Origin: Adiantum capillus-veneris
Taxonomy: Eukaryota > Streptophyta > Polypodiopsida > Polypodiales > Pteridaceae
Length of the DNA: 64,000 nt
Direction of reading: 5' to 3'
NCBI GenBank assembly: GCA_014529385.2
Contig: CM043963.1
Location: 65,063,469 to 65,127,468, forward strand
Shown here one piece after another: positions 20,846 through 31,029 of the stretch. The notes beneath the pieces are model-generated. The model saw nothing but the letters and a program-made list of their open reading frames with translations, was not told the DNA's origin and made no database searches. The position numbers and the translations under genes are program-made. Within the stretch, counting starts at the first letter, position 1, and each line of letters begins with the position of its first letter.

Positions 20846-22612
20846 GTGGTTACAAGAGTACAAGCTCAAAAGAAAGCTGATGAGAATCCAGAGACAAAGA
20901 ACACAGAAAGTGACACGAGTCCAAAGACAGATGATGGACCAAAGACAGACGCACCTAGTCAGAAAACCAAGAGCAAACGAAATAGTTGGAAAGCTAGAAA
21001 GACTAGGATGAAAGCACGCAGGGAACGAGAGAAAAAATCCCTAGCTGAGAAGCTTATCGAAGCTGAGGAGAAGATGAAACAACATGAGGAAAAGGAGGCA
21101 CCTTCTCTTACACAGATGGTTAAACCTCTAGAAGAACCATCCACGGATGAGAAACCGAGAAGTGCTAGTTCAGGAGGATCTGTGCTGGCAGAGAAGGTTA
21201 ATGAGACATTAGATGCCCTCTTGAAAGCCTATGATGTGAGGCTCAAAAACAACCAAACCCAAGAACACAGGTGGATGACATATCCCTATGCGGAACTAGA
21301 AAAGCAAAGGTTTGAAATGTGCCAGAAAATGATTCAAACAGCCCAAGCTTTACTAGAACCACCAATTGCAAAACCTGAGGATGTGATCCGTGTCCTGCCT
21401 ACACAAGTAATTCCACCAAACTAGGAACTAAAAGAGCCAGATTCTAGTCATGAGCACAGACCAAACCTCAAAGACCAAGCATTAGAACCAAGGATAGTAC
21501 TGAATACCACGGATAACTCTTTCGAGGGATTTCACGAAGCTATACCTGAGGATTGTAAAGAGATAGATGGTCTTGACGAATTGTGGAAACAAGTCAGAGA
21601 GGCCAATGAAGCCAATGACCTAAGAAGACTAGTAGACAAGACTGGTGATGAACGAGGAGTGTTTCTACCACCAATAGAGGAATTTGAGACTGGATCTCAA
21701 ATGAATCTAGACGTGCAATCGTATTGGGGCGACAAAGGATCTGTACAATCTATGGATAGTCAACCCCATTCGTTAAGAACACTACCGTCCTACCTGGGAG
21801 AGTACAAGACCAAGTTAGATGTGGTTGCAGTCCCATCACAGAGACTGTCTCCCAACAAGGCCATCGATTCAAAGGGGCTAGTACATATTCTATCTACCCC
21901 AGTCACCTGTACAATAATGTTACCCGAGTTGCTTAGAATAAGACCAAACATGTGGGCTAATGTGGGTAAATGTCTAGAGAGATTTGGTGTAAAAACCCCA
22001 ATGACTCAAATCGAGGAAGGCATCAAAGAGCTTGAAATGCCTCAATTAAATACTAGGCCAGTGCCATTAAACAAGGTAGGTGAGTATTACGAGGGAGAAG
22101 ATGGAAACACCACCCTTCCTGTGGAATTCAATGGTGTAAAAACCATGGCAATCCTTGACAATGGAGCTGGTGTGGCCATTGCAACCAAAGAGGTTTGGAA
22201 AAAATGGGGAAAACCTGCCTTGATATCCACACGAATGACCCTGCAGCTTGCAGACGGACACAAGGAAAAGCCCCTAGGAGTGCTAGAAAAAGTACTTGTT
22301 ACTTTTTGTGGCATTGAATATGAACACACTTTTGCTGTTGTTGACTTTGGCAAGAAGAACAACTATGACATCATTCTGGGAAGACCATTCATGCGACAAT
22401 TGAAAATTGTCCAAGATTGGGGTTATGACCATATATACCTGAGACATATGGAAACCATAACAAAGATAAACTTGAGGGACCATAGCTATAGGGATGTGAC
22501 GAGAACACCGGTTGAGGAGTTTGATTCCGCCACAGTAGGAGGATCAGAACTTCCATCTTGGTTAGGTAAGCCTAACTGTGGATGTGTGGAGCTTCACAAT
22601 GTGGTAGCTTGA
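20846..22612 (+). pseudogene. Gag-protease linker and retropepsin, one internal TAG
   Basis: One frame is open from before 20846 to 22612 except for a single TAG at 21422-21424. The first part is Lys/Glu-rich (TRVQAQKKADENPE; KARREREKKSLAEKLIEAEE), probably a coiled linker. The second part contains an aspartic-protease fold: AILDNGAGVAIA near 22150 (active-site Asp at 22157), LQLADGH, and YDIILGRPFM near 22365. The active-site triplet reads D-N-G in place of the usual D-T-G or D-S-G, which may reduce activity. In Ty3 elements RT would follow, but here it does not. Confidence 0.82.
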
Positions 22613-23874
22613 AACGTGAGGAATGTATCCTAGAGCGGGTTATAGAGGATAGGGACTATATCCCAGAACCATTTCCTGAAGAAGAGTTAGAGCCTTTTGG
22701 ATGGGAACACATCTTGGCTACTCTGGACGTGTGCGCTGTGGAGGATGCTCCCACAACAAAGTTTTGTGATGAAAATGGCTATGATGTCGTTCCTTATTTT
22801 GCAGTGAGTGTAATCTAGGAAAACGAAGAGATCCACACATTAACAAGCTCTCGAAATAAGGAGAAAACAAAGAAATGTGGAGAATCAAAAGATGAAGAAG
22901 ACGATGAGTTCTATGACTCTGTAGAACACTTCGAGATTCAAGAAGATCAACGACCCGAGAATCAATGTCATCGCTACACGAATAAAGTGCATCAAAAGTG
23001 GATTCCAAAGTCCTCAGTGAAGACACAGCCACCACAAGCATCCTCATACATGGATCCTAATAAGGATGCAAAGACTCAGCTAGGAGGAATACGACCAGAG
23101 CAACGAGCTAACAATGCTCTAATCAATGGGCTAGAAAAGTCCTCCAAGAAACTACCACCCACGAGCAAACAGACAGTAACTTTCCACTACCAGCCAAAAA
23201 ATCAAGGGAAAGTACAAGAAGTCAACCTTGCTGAGGATAGTAGCGATAGTGATGAATCTTACGACATCCCCTATCATCAACTCAGGCCATCACTATCACC
23301 AACCCCTTCAGCAACAACCATGACAGGTCAAAAGAACAGGACAACAAGTCAAAGCCAAAAAGCTCGACAAATCTGGATACCAAAAAGCCAGATCGGCCAA
23401 AAACAAATATGGATCAAGAAGACAAAGATCTCTAATGACAAATCACAAGATCCAACACCAAAACAAAAACAAGAAAAGCGTGCACGAACAAGTAAGAATA
23501 TCACAAAGTTGCAAGCTTTCACAACTCAGGTTTGGGCTCCAAAGAAGTTGATTCAAGCACAAAAAAGTTAGGAATTCATTTGGATTCCAAAACAACCACA
23601 ATATGAACTTTCAAAGCCTAAATCCCGTCCCCAACCAAGCGTACAAGGGCTGAAGCAAAGACCACTGTCGACTCACACAACAAAAAGGTGGATCCCAAAG
23701 AAGTCTCTTCAAACACAAACGAAGCACGGGCAAGTATGGGTTCCCAAACGAGCGTCAGCAACAAAACAACCAATAATCGCAAAGAAATGGGTCCCAAAGA
23801 AGAACAACAAAACTGCTATCAGTGCATTGCCGCTTGAATTCTTACAATTCTTCCTACGATTACAGTACAGTTAG
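22582..23874 (+). pseudogene. Lys-rich tail ORF with Trp-x-Pro-Lys repeats
   Basis: Frame 1 is open from about 22540 to a TAG at 23872, interrupted only by TAG codons at 22816 and 23569. The N-terminal part is acidic (EEELEPFGWEHIL; DEEDDEFYDSVEHFE). The C-terminal part has eight tryptophan motifs of the form W-I/V/A-P-K (one is WIKK) with Trp codons at 22999, 23374, 23410, 23533, 23581, 23689, 23737 and 23788, embedded in Lys/Gln/Ser-rich low-complexity sequence. No RT, RNase H or integrase motif is present. I do not recognise the family. A nucleic-acid-binding or packaging role would fit the composition, but that is a guess. Confidence 0.7.
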
Positions 23875-23879
23875 AAGAG

Positions 23880-25560
23880 AGCAAGTCGCTTCAATCAAGC
23901 AACGATACAGGAGCTTCAAAGACCATTACATTGCTTAGAATAGGAAGCCTCGCCAACAAATGCCAATAAGCAAATTGCTTATACCCACATCTTGCACAAC
24001 ATAAATCTTTTCCATGCATTGACTGTGTATGCATAATAGGGCTACATTACAAGGCCTGCATAGGCACAACTTTTAATTGCCCAAGCACAACACATACCCT
24101 TTGTGATACCCTGTTGTAAAGGATGACTCCAAATAGGAAGGGGGGAGGCATTCTGAATGCGGACCTAACATTATGACTATCAGAGGGAAATGTTTTGTGA
24201 GATGCATTGAATTTTTGCGTTTTATTGTGATAATTTTTTGATGAAATTTAGAGTATATTAGTGTTACAGAGGAGTCTGGGGACAAAATCCATATATGAGC
24301 CCCTAGGGACATGTGTATAGTGTACATAGCATTTAGATTTCTATTTGAATGATTTTTCTTTTGTTGAGTTGTTTTAAGATTTTCTTTGTTTATTATTAAG
24401 AAAAAATAAAAAAATCCATAATCATCATGAAGAAAAGACTGATGAGAGGCCTGAGCACTACAAAGAGAAGAAGGTACAGAAAAACGATGAAACTTTAGGA
24501 AGTATGTCTCAGCAGCCACTACAATAGCCGAAGAACTTGTCACAAAGCAGTGTCAACATGCAACCGACAAGTCATACAAGTCAGAGTCGAGTAGCTAAGC
24601 CACAAAATGAGTGAGGTGTTAGTCCCAAAGCTTCAAGTAATATTCTCTGTGGTCTAAGCGTCTTAGCTATTCTAGGTACTGCTTAAGCTGGAAGAGTTGA
24701 GCATATTTACGTTGTGTCGCTCATGTTGGTATAGGTGAGCAAAAGAGTTGAAGTCTAAGTACTTAAGTCTGGTGAAGTGAAGGAGAAGGTCCAAAAGATA
24801 CTCATGTATTGAGCACAGTGAGATACGAGTGGATAAACTTCTACATCGACAACCCTTCTTGGAAAGATGGAAGCTATTGAGACATCTTTTGATGTCACAT
24901 GTGCTACATTTATTCCTCGAAACACCCATCATCTCCTTCTTTCACATTGCATGCTTTTGGTGACAAATTTCTCATATGCATATAGAGTGTCCCATAATTG
25001 GCACTTGCATCAGGCACTCTTTCCGTGTTTCACCCAAGCACTCACCTTTCATGAACATGTACTTCTTGTTCAATTGCTCAACTCCAATAAGAGTGTATAC
25101 CAAAGACATTTTTTTTTCCCTCCGGGTTTTTTTCGCTTTGGTCATCCAGGTTTTAGACCCTAATATAAAGACACCTATCACCATCCTCTTGTACATATTC
25201 CTTCTACATCAACAATAAGGAAACAAATCAATTGACAAATGAATTGGAGCACCGATTTCAGATCATAGCATACTTCTCCTCAATGGCGAGTTGAAGAATG
25301 ACCTACAATGACAAAGCTGCAGAAAACACTAACAACATGATTGCACAGGAACAAAGAAGTCCCCAATGAAGAAGAGCAGACATAAAAGTAATTAGAGGAT
25401 CTCAAAAGATGAATGGTTATGATGATAGATGTCCACTCTAATGGATCATAGTTCTTGTTGTGGTTCGACAAAGTTACAAGCAGTGCAACAGATGAAGCCA
25501 AAACGACAGCAAAGACCACATCGCCATCGACAATCAGATAATGTCCGGGACGACATGAAC
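23880..25560. other. Non-coding 3' interior of the nested element
   Basis: About 1.7 kb between the last ORF and the polypurine tract holds only short random frames on both strands. No pol domain is seen in any frame. It takes the place that RT to integrase would occupy in an autonomous relative. Confidence 0.75.
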
Positions 25561-25574
25561 GCGGAAGGGGGGAG
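25561..25574 (+). promoter_or_regulatory. Polypurine tract
   Basis: GCGGAAGGGGGGAG directly precedes the TGTTGACC start of the 3' LTR. This is the expected position and composition for the plus-strand primer. Confidence 0.9.
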
Positions 25575-26534
25575 TGTTGACCGCTGGGTCAACAACACAA
25601 CATAACTCAAGTTTCGTACCAAAGTCTTATCTTTTGCGAGTTATGAAATGCTACGGATTATGGCTATAAACGTCATTTGTAATGAGTAGTTATTCTAGTT
25701 TCAGAAGCCGGGGTGCAATGGCACTTCCAGATTGTAAATACAAAGCCATTTGACCCTTTCAACCCCATTTTTGGTTAAACCTAAGGTAGCCTTAGTATAT
25801 AAGGTACCTAGGTCATTTTGTAAAGGGGGGGAACTTTAACCATAATCTAAACTAGAGCCCTTCCGTCTACTGTGAGAGAGAGAGAAAGAGAGTGAGCGTG
25901 AGCTTTATCCTCTCGCTACGCCCGGATCGCTCAACACATTGGAGATCCAACTGCACCATTGCTGTAGGCTCGAGGAGAGCTACGTGACAACACCAAGCAT
26001 TCCACGCGAGACGAGGCGCACACGCCGACGCATCTACGAGCTATTTGTGACCGTAAGTGTATCAAACGATGTCTGTTTTCTGCGTGCTAGTAGTCTATAA
26101 AATCGTGGCGACATAAGCTACGCATAGGTACTCATAAATTTAAGTTTCGGGCACTTTCAAAATTCTGCTTTATCATCCTACGCGTTTTTCGTGGACGGGT
26201 TTAGAGTGAGGGTTTAGAGTGTAGAAGCGTAGGGACAGGTGTATCCTAGTGAGGGGATGGTGTTCCTTAAGTTTCGTACGAATCTGGCATGATTAGGTGA
26301 GTTACCTTCCGTATGTGTGTATGTGGCTAGGTGGTGTAGTTGAGAGCAGTGAGGTTCTTGATTGTGGTTTAGTTGGCCTTCCAGAGTGTTGTATGTGTAG
26401 GATGGTCTTAGCCTGACAAGCTAAAGAGATTTCCTCCGTGTGCCTATCATGTCATCTGTGTCCTCGATTGACATTATGTTGATCTAGGTAGTGTTTGCAT
26501 GCACTTCATGGGTGTGTGAGTCGCTTCCGTAACA
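25575..26534 (+). repeat. 3' LTR of the nested element
   Basis: 960 bp, gap-free alignment to 14978-15937 with about 35 substitutions counted by eye. It starts TGTTGACC and ends CGTAACA. The half palindrome CATCCTACGCGT is at 26174-26185 and the TATA box at about 25795. Confidence 0.95.
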
Positions 26535-27101
26535 ATCACCCAAATCTTTCATGTCAAAAACTGATTATGTAGCTTCTGCTATAGGTCAACTATGTCCTTT
26601 TTAGAATGACCAGCAATGAACATGTCATTCACATAAAGAATAAGCACACTAAGCAATACATTCCATAGTATTTTTACATAAAGACATGGATCTTCAACAC
26701 TACATGCGAATCCTTAGGGCTTCATAAAGGTATCAAACTTGTGATATCATTGCCTGTGTGCTTGATTTAGACCATAAAGGCTCTTCTTTATTCTGCATAA
26801 CAAATATTCCTTGCCTATCTGCACACACCCTTCAGGTTGCTGCATATAACTCTCCTCATCAAGATCACTATGCAAGATATTCGTTTGAACTAGCTCTAGG
26901 TCCTCTGTAGCTCATCCAAGAAACAATCTCAGTGTTCCAATTTTGACAATTGAAGAAAATATTTTTGAAAATCTATGCCATACTTCTTCTTGAATCCCTT
27001 AGCTACTAACCAATCTTTGTATTTCTCCACATTGTATGCGAACTTTCGTTTGTAGACCCGTTTACAAGGCAATGCTTTTTTACCTTTTTCCAGTAAAATA
27101 T
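26535..27101 (-). mobile_element. Copia-1, RT portion right of the nested insertion
   Basis: Minus-strand copia RT with frame breaks: KGKKALPCKRVYKRK near 27090, LELVQTNILHSDLDEESY..QQPEGCVQ near 26870-26930, KKSLYGLNQAHRQ near 26770, and LYVNDMFIAGHSKKD near 26600-26640. The last is the YVDD catalytic box with the first Asp changed to Asn. The first 55 bp (from 26535) repeat the last 55 bp left of the insertion at about 14923-14977, so the target was a tandem duplication. Copia sequence stops abruptly at 27101 where the next LTR begins. The 5' part (gag, protease, integrase) is not visible in the window. Confidence 0.85.
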
Positions 27102-27482
27102 TGTTAGACCTTAGGGTGACCTATCTCAATTGTTATGTTGCAATTTTTCTAACATGGACCATGATGGATTGGGACATTGGTACCTTGTCAAATGACCACT
27201 AGATTTGATAGATTAGTACCCTTTGATTGTGGTGATCCGAGTATGTTTAGTTGATGAAATGGTGTGATAACCTAGAGTGGCGAGATTGGACATATGTAGA
27301 TTTTCAAATTAGAGAGTGTTGGTTTTCTTGTTGAGTTGTTATGGTTGCTTGCTAGGTTAACTTCTTGAGGTTGACATTCTCAAAGTGTCTTTGTACCTTA
27401 TCCGAGTCACTTCCCTGAGTACTGACATTATGTTAGTGCCAGATAGCTATGCTACAGACGTCCGTGCGACGATCCGCTAACA
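27102..27482 (+). repeat. Putative 5' LTR (381 bp) of the second Ty3 element
   Basis: It starts TGTTAGACC exactly where copia-1 RT breaks off and ends CCGCTAACA. The next bases are T then TGGCACCGTTTTCGATGA, which resembles the tRNA-Asp-type primer site (TGGCGCCGTTGCCGGGGA) at about 12 of 18 positions. Without a partner LTR this stays provisional. Confidence 0.6.
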
Positions 27483-27483
27483 T

Positions 27484-27501
27484 TGGCACCGTTTTCGATG
27501 A
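27484..27501 (+). promoter_or_regulatory. Degenerate primer-binding site
   Basis: TGGCACCGTTTTCGATGA, one base after the LTR end, a decayed tRNA-Asp-type site in the same register as the one at 15939. Confidence 0.5.
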
Positions 27502-28011
27502 ATGATCCTTAGGTGGTGAGTACCTAGTCATATTTAGAGCCTTCTTTTTTGAAATATTTTGTTATTCATTCCACCTTAACATTAAAGTATCTAGACGTGG
27601 GCTTAGTGCTTGGTAGAGTCTAGAGTCAAGGGATTGGCTAGTTCTATTCTTGAGGAGAAAAGAGAGTTGTGAGATACAGAACACATTTTATTCTTCAAAT
27701 TTTTTGATGCTTTGAAAGTACTTATTCCATATTCCATTCCACTTTCAATTTGTACCATTTTGTTTATTTTTGTTCCTAGTTGCTTTTCAGAACATAAGAG
27801 TAGGGTAAGTAGAAAACTACCACTATCAAATTTGGATTAAAAGATCAAGGCAAAAACTGTTGAAAATCATATTTTGGCAAAAAGACCATAAGTTTGGAAA
27901 ATTTGATGGTAAGAGCCTAAAGTCTAATCAAAACTAAAAAATTTGGTGCGCAAGGGTATCAAAAAGCTCATAGGAAGCAATCTGATAAGCTCCATCCAGA
28001 TTTGGAGGGGA

Positions 28012-28597
28012 ACATGGTTCCCGATCCATGTCCCCCAAAGACAATTTGAGCAAGCAGTAAGACCATCAGATACATATTGCTTCTAAGAAATTGAAACCAA
28101 AATTTGGGATCAAATTAAAACCAAAAACACACTTAAATCAAAGAAATCAGAAAAAATCACCAAAAGTTATTAAAATTGATCAAAATTTGGGACTTTGCAA
28201 CTTTTAGTGATCCAAATTTAAAAAAATTTAGGGAACAGCTTCAAAATATCGTGGACAACCAACTGACCAAGCTTCTTGTCAAAATTAAGTCAAACATGGA
28301 TCGCAATCCATGTACCTCATCATAATTTTTTTGCTAAGATTTGAGCAGTACGTAGCTGAGACTATCTGGAAAACTTTTCCCACAAGGCACATTAACAAAT
28401 AAGCTGAAAAAGTTGATCAAAAGAGCAAAAAATAGAAAGTAATCAAAAATTGTAAAGCAAACACAAAACTTTACTTTTGATTGTCAAAAAGTGATCTAAC
28501 TCTAAAACGATTTTGGGAGTAGGCTATAAAAATCACAAGCAACAAACATACCAAGTTTCAAGTCCAAAAGTGATGAAACATGGATTGCAATTCATGT
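28012..28597 (+). repeat. Three leader palindromes of the second Ty3 element
   Basis: Copies at 28012-28031, 28294-28313 and 28578-28597 have the form ACATGG...CCATGT. The middle copy is ACATGGATCGCAATCCATGT with perfect 8-bp arms; the other two each deviate slightly. Spacing is 282 and 284 bp. Each is followed by a C-rich phrase (CCCCCA or CCTCA). They occupy the same part of the leader as the array at 16481-18487 and have a similar long spacing, but the sequence differs. Confidence 0.88.
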
Positions 28598-29257
28598 CCC
28601 CCATCTGAGTTTTTGGACAAAGACATACTAGCATGTTGCACAAACTACTGGGAGTAAAACTTCCCAAAGAAAGGTAGCCGAAAAGTCCAAAAAGTGGGTC
28701 AAAAGGGAAAAAAGCAACGTAGTTGGGGTTAGGGTATCAAGGGCAAGCTATGTGTCAAGTTTCATCACATTTTACATGTCGCTCTGGCACAGATTGAGAC
28801 CAAATTTGTACCATAGCTAGAGCTAGTCATAAGGAGCCTACTAGTATTTTCAAAATTGAATTTGGACTATTTGAGGATTCTCCAAGCTGAAATAGACTTT
28901 GTGCCAAAAGCACGATAATTTTTGTCGATTCTAAGTTTTTTGACTAACTGGTTGTAAACTCATAGCTACCAAGTGTTTTTGTACAAATTGCAAGGGCTAG
29001 AGTATTGCGGCTTGTAGTGATTCTGATGTGAGGATTTGGGAGCACCCAAAGAGGTAACCGGTCAAGGTTTTGCAATATTGCTTTTCATTGATGTATTTGA
29101 GATAAGGTAGACTATATCAGAATAGAAACCTTGCTGTAGGAGACTGGGTTAGCCATATTTCCATAGAAGAGAGTGTGAATCAAGGACCGTTGCTACCTCG
29201 GAGCCAATTTTAGAGGAAAGTCTGTTTGATACTTCATCAGAGATATCCTATACCTAT

Positions 29258-30240
29258 GTGGATGAGGGATACAAAAGTGTGAGTTTCAAAGAGGGAACCA
29301 ACATGGGAGCAGGACCCGCACCAGCCATCGAATTGTTGCACTTGAAATATCAATTTGAAAATGACCAAAGTACAAAAGTTTATAAAGACAATATGGATCA
29401 CTACTGCGTAAAGTTAGAAGACAGACCTCGCGAGTTCAAGGACATAGTTCTTGTGGACTACAATGATGAGGGTATAATGTATCGTAGTGAAAAATCCCTT
29501 CTTTCAGTGTTTCTTGTCTGGAAAGGGAAAGTTCTAGGAAACATGTTTTCCAGAAACAGTATTGAGATGGCTACTAACAAGGTTAAGTATGTTCAACAAG
29601 CTAGAGCGCCAATGACAGTGTCTGAATTGAGCTCTTTTCTAGGGTATATCAATTTCTACAGATGGTTCATTCACAAGTTTGCAGCTAAAGCATTTCCTCT
29701 ATATGAATTAACCAAGAAGGGAAATAAGTTCATTTGGATAGAGTAATGTGCGAAAAGTTTTTGGTGCTTAAAGGATGCAATCAACAAGAAGCCACTCCTT
29801 TGCCAACCAAACTGGGGTGTGATTTTCCATGTGTATGTTGATGCATTTGGAGTTGCTATTGGGGCAATATTGCCCAACCTGATGGGAAGACAAACTATCC
29901 AGTCTACTTCACCAATCATCGATTCCGTTCAACTAAACAAGTATACTCTACTACTAAAAGAGAAGCACTAGAAACGATGTTTTAGTGCCAAATTCAGACA
30001 TTATTTACTAGGAAAATTGTTTTATTTTTATGTGGACCATCAGGCTCTACTATTCCTAATCAACAAGGTCATTATTCAGGGAAGATTAATTAGATGGATG
30101 ATTTCTTGATGGAATATGAACATTAGGAAAATATTGGACTTCTTTAGGGCCTTGCAAGGTTTGGGATTAAATCAAATTGGTAGGGATTAAATGGACACGA
30201 AAAGCCTATTAGTGGTTTTGAGCTAGAATATGTCAGTTTT
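29258..30240 (+). pseudogene. RT C-terminus and RNase H of the second Ty3 element
   Basis: Near 29510-29740 the frame shows KGKVLGNMFSRNSIEM, TVSELSSFLGYINFYRWFI and KAFPLYELTKKGNKFIW, the standard end of Ty3 RT. RNase H follows after a stop: VYVDAFGVAIGAILPNL (first Asp) near 29833 and FYVDHQALLFLIN near 30025. The stretch 29258-29500 upstream is open but unrecognised. The RT fingers and the YxDD palm are absent, so an internal deletion removed them along with gag and protease. Confidence 0.8.
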
Positions 30241-30249
30241 CAAAATAAT

Positions 30250-30644
30250 CTAACTAGTGAGGTCTTTGGCCCATATTAATAGACCAAGACAGTACAAAAA
30301 GGATGTAGGGTGGTCGTGGAAGATGGGCCATTGGTTCATTGGTGCAAATTGTCCAATGGATAAACGAGCAAGGCTCCATATGAAGTGGGGGTGCAAACTT
30401 GACCATTGGATCTTCAACAAGATCAAGGGTAGAGACTCAAAGGCGCCATTTGAAGGGGGAGGGGACTCAATCTATGCCTTTGGATATCAATCAAGCTCAA
30501 GGGAGGAGGTGCAAAGGTGCATTTTGAAGAGAGGGGAGCCATTCTAGCCACTAGATCTCACTCAAGATCAAGGGTGGAGGTTCAAAAGCACCTTTGGTGG
30601 TGAGATCCCTTGGATGTAAAAAGGATCTAATGGTTGAGATAGAA

Positions 30645-30682
<38 letters not shown>

Positions 30683-30720
30683 CCCCGCACTTTCCCCCCT
30701 CACCAAATTCAAAGTATCTT
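30250..30720. repeat. Minisatellite and C35 homopolymer splitting pol
   Basis: Between RNase H and integrase lies an unrelated insertion with a degenerate repeat of about 60-70 bp. Phrases such as CAAGATCAAGGGTRGAG and TTGAAGRGRGGGGA recur three to four times from about 30400 to 30600. It ends in a run of 35 C at 30646-30680. No coding is supported. Confidence 0.75.
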
Positions 30721-31029
30721 GTACCATCATGTCATGTTCACTTTTCCAACCGTCACCTCACTGTCACGCCCCCTTTTCTAGGTTTTAAAGGCTTGTAAGT
30801 GCATGGATTTCTCCTCTAAAAGGTTGTTTTGACCTAGGAAAACCAAGGGAAGGAGGGGATTGACAATGACACACTAGCTCCTCCTAGTTGTAGAGTGTGT
30901 CCGCTATCGTCTTCCTATTGGCTAGCCTCTAATTAAACTTAATCCCAAAGAGTCCCTAGAGGGTTCATATTTTTCCTAATGATTCAAAATCTTCTGTAAG
31001 CCAAGAAAAACACAATGTGGTGTTGATTT

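Larger units (their letters stand above)
14978..26534 (+). mobile_element. Non-autonomous LTR retrotransposon (gag-protease only, TR-GAG-like), nested in copia-1
   Basis: An 11,557-bp element with all structural hallmarks: 5-bp target duplication, two 960-bp LTRs of equal length (14978-15937 and 25575-26534) starting TG and ending CA, a tRNA-Asp-type primer site and a polypurine tract. Counted by eye the LTRs differ at about 35 sites (roughly 96% identity), nearly all substitutions. Coding capacity is limited to a Ty3-type gag, a retropepsin and a Lys-rich tail. I found no reverse transcriptase, RNase H or integrase motif anywhere inside. It must have moved with enzymes from another element. 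The leader between primer site and gag is about 3 kb and carries an array of palindromes. This fits the published class of TR-GAG elements, but the leader array and tail are unusual. Confidence 0.92.

Noticed and set aside
22582-23874. Diverged RT or integrase in the tail of the gag-only element
   Set aside because: None of the RT, RNase H or integrase signature motifs is present. The sequence is low-complexity and dominated by W-x-P-K repeats.
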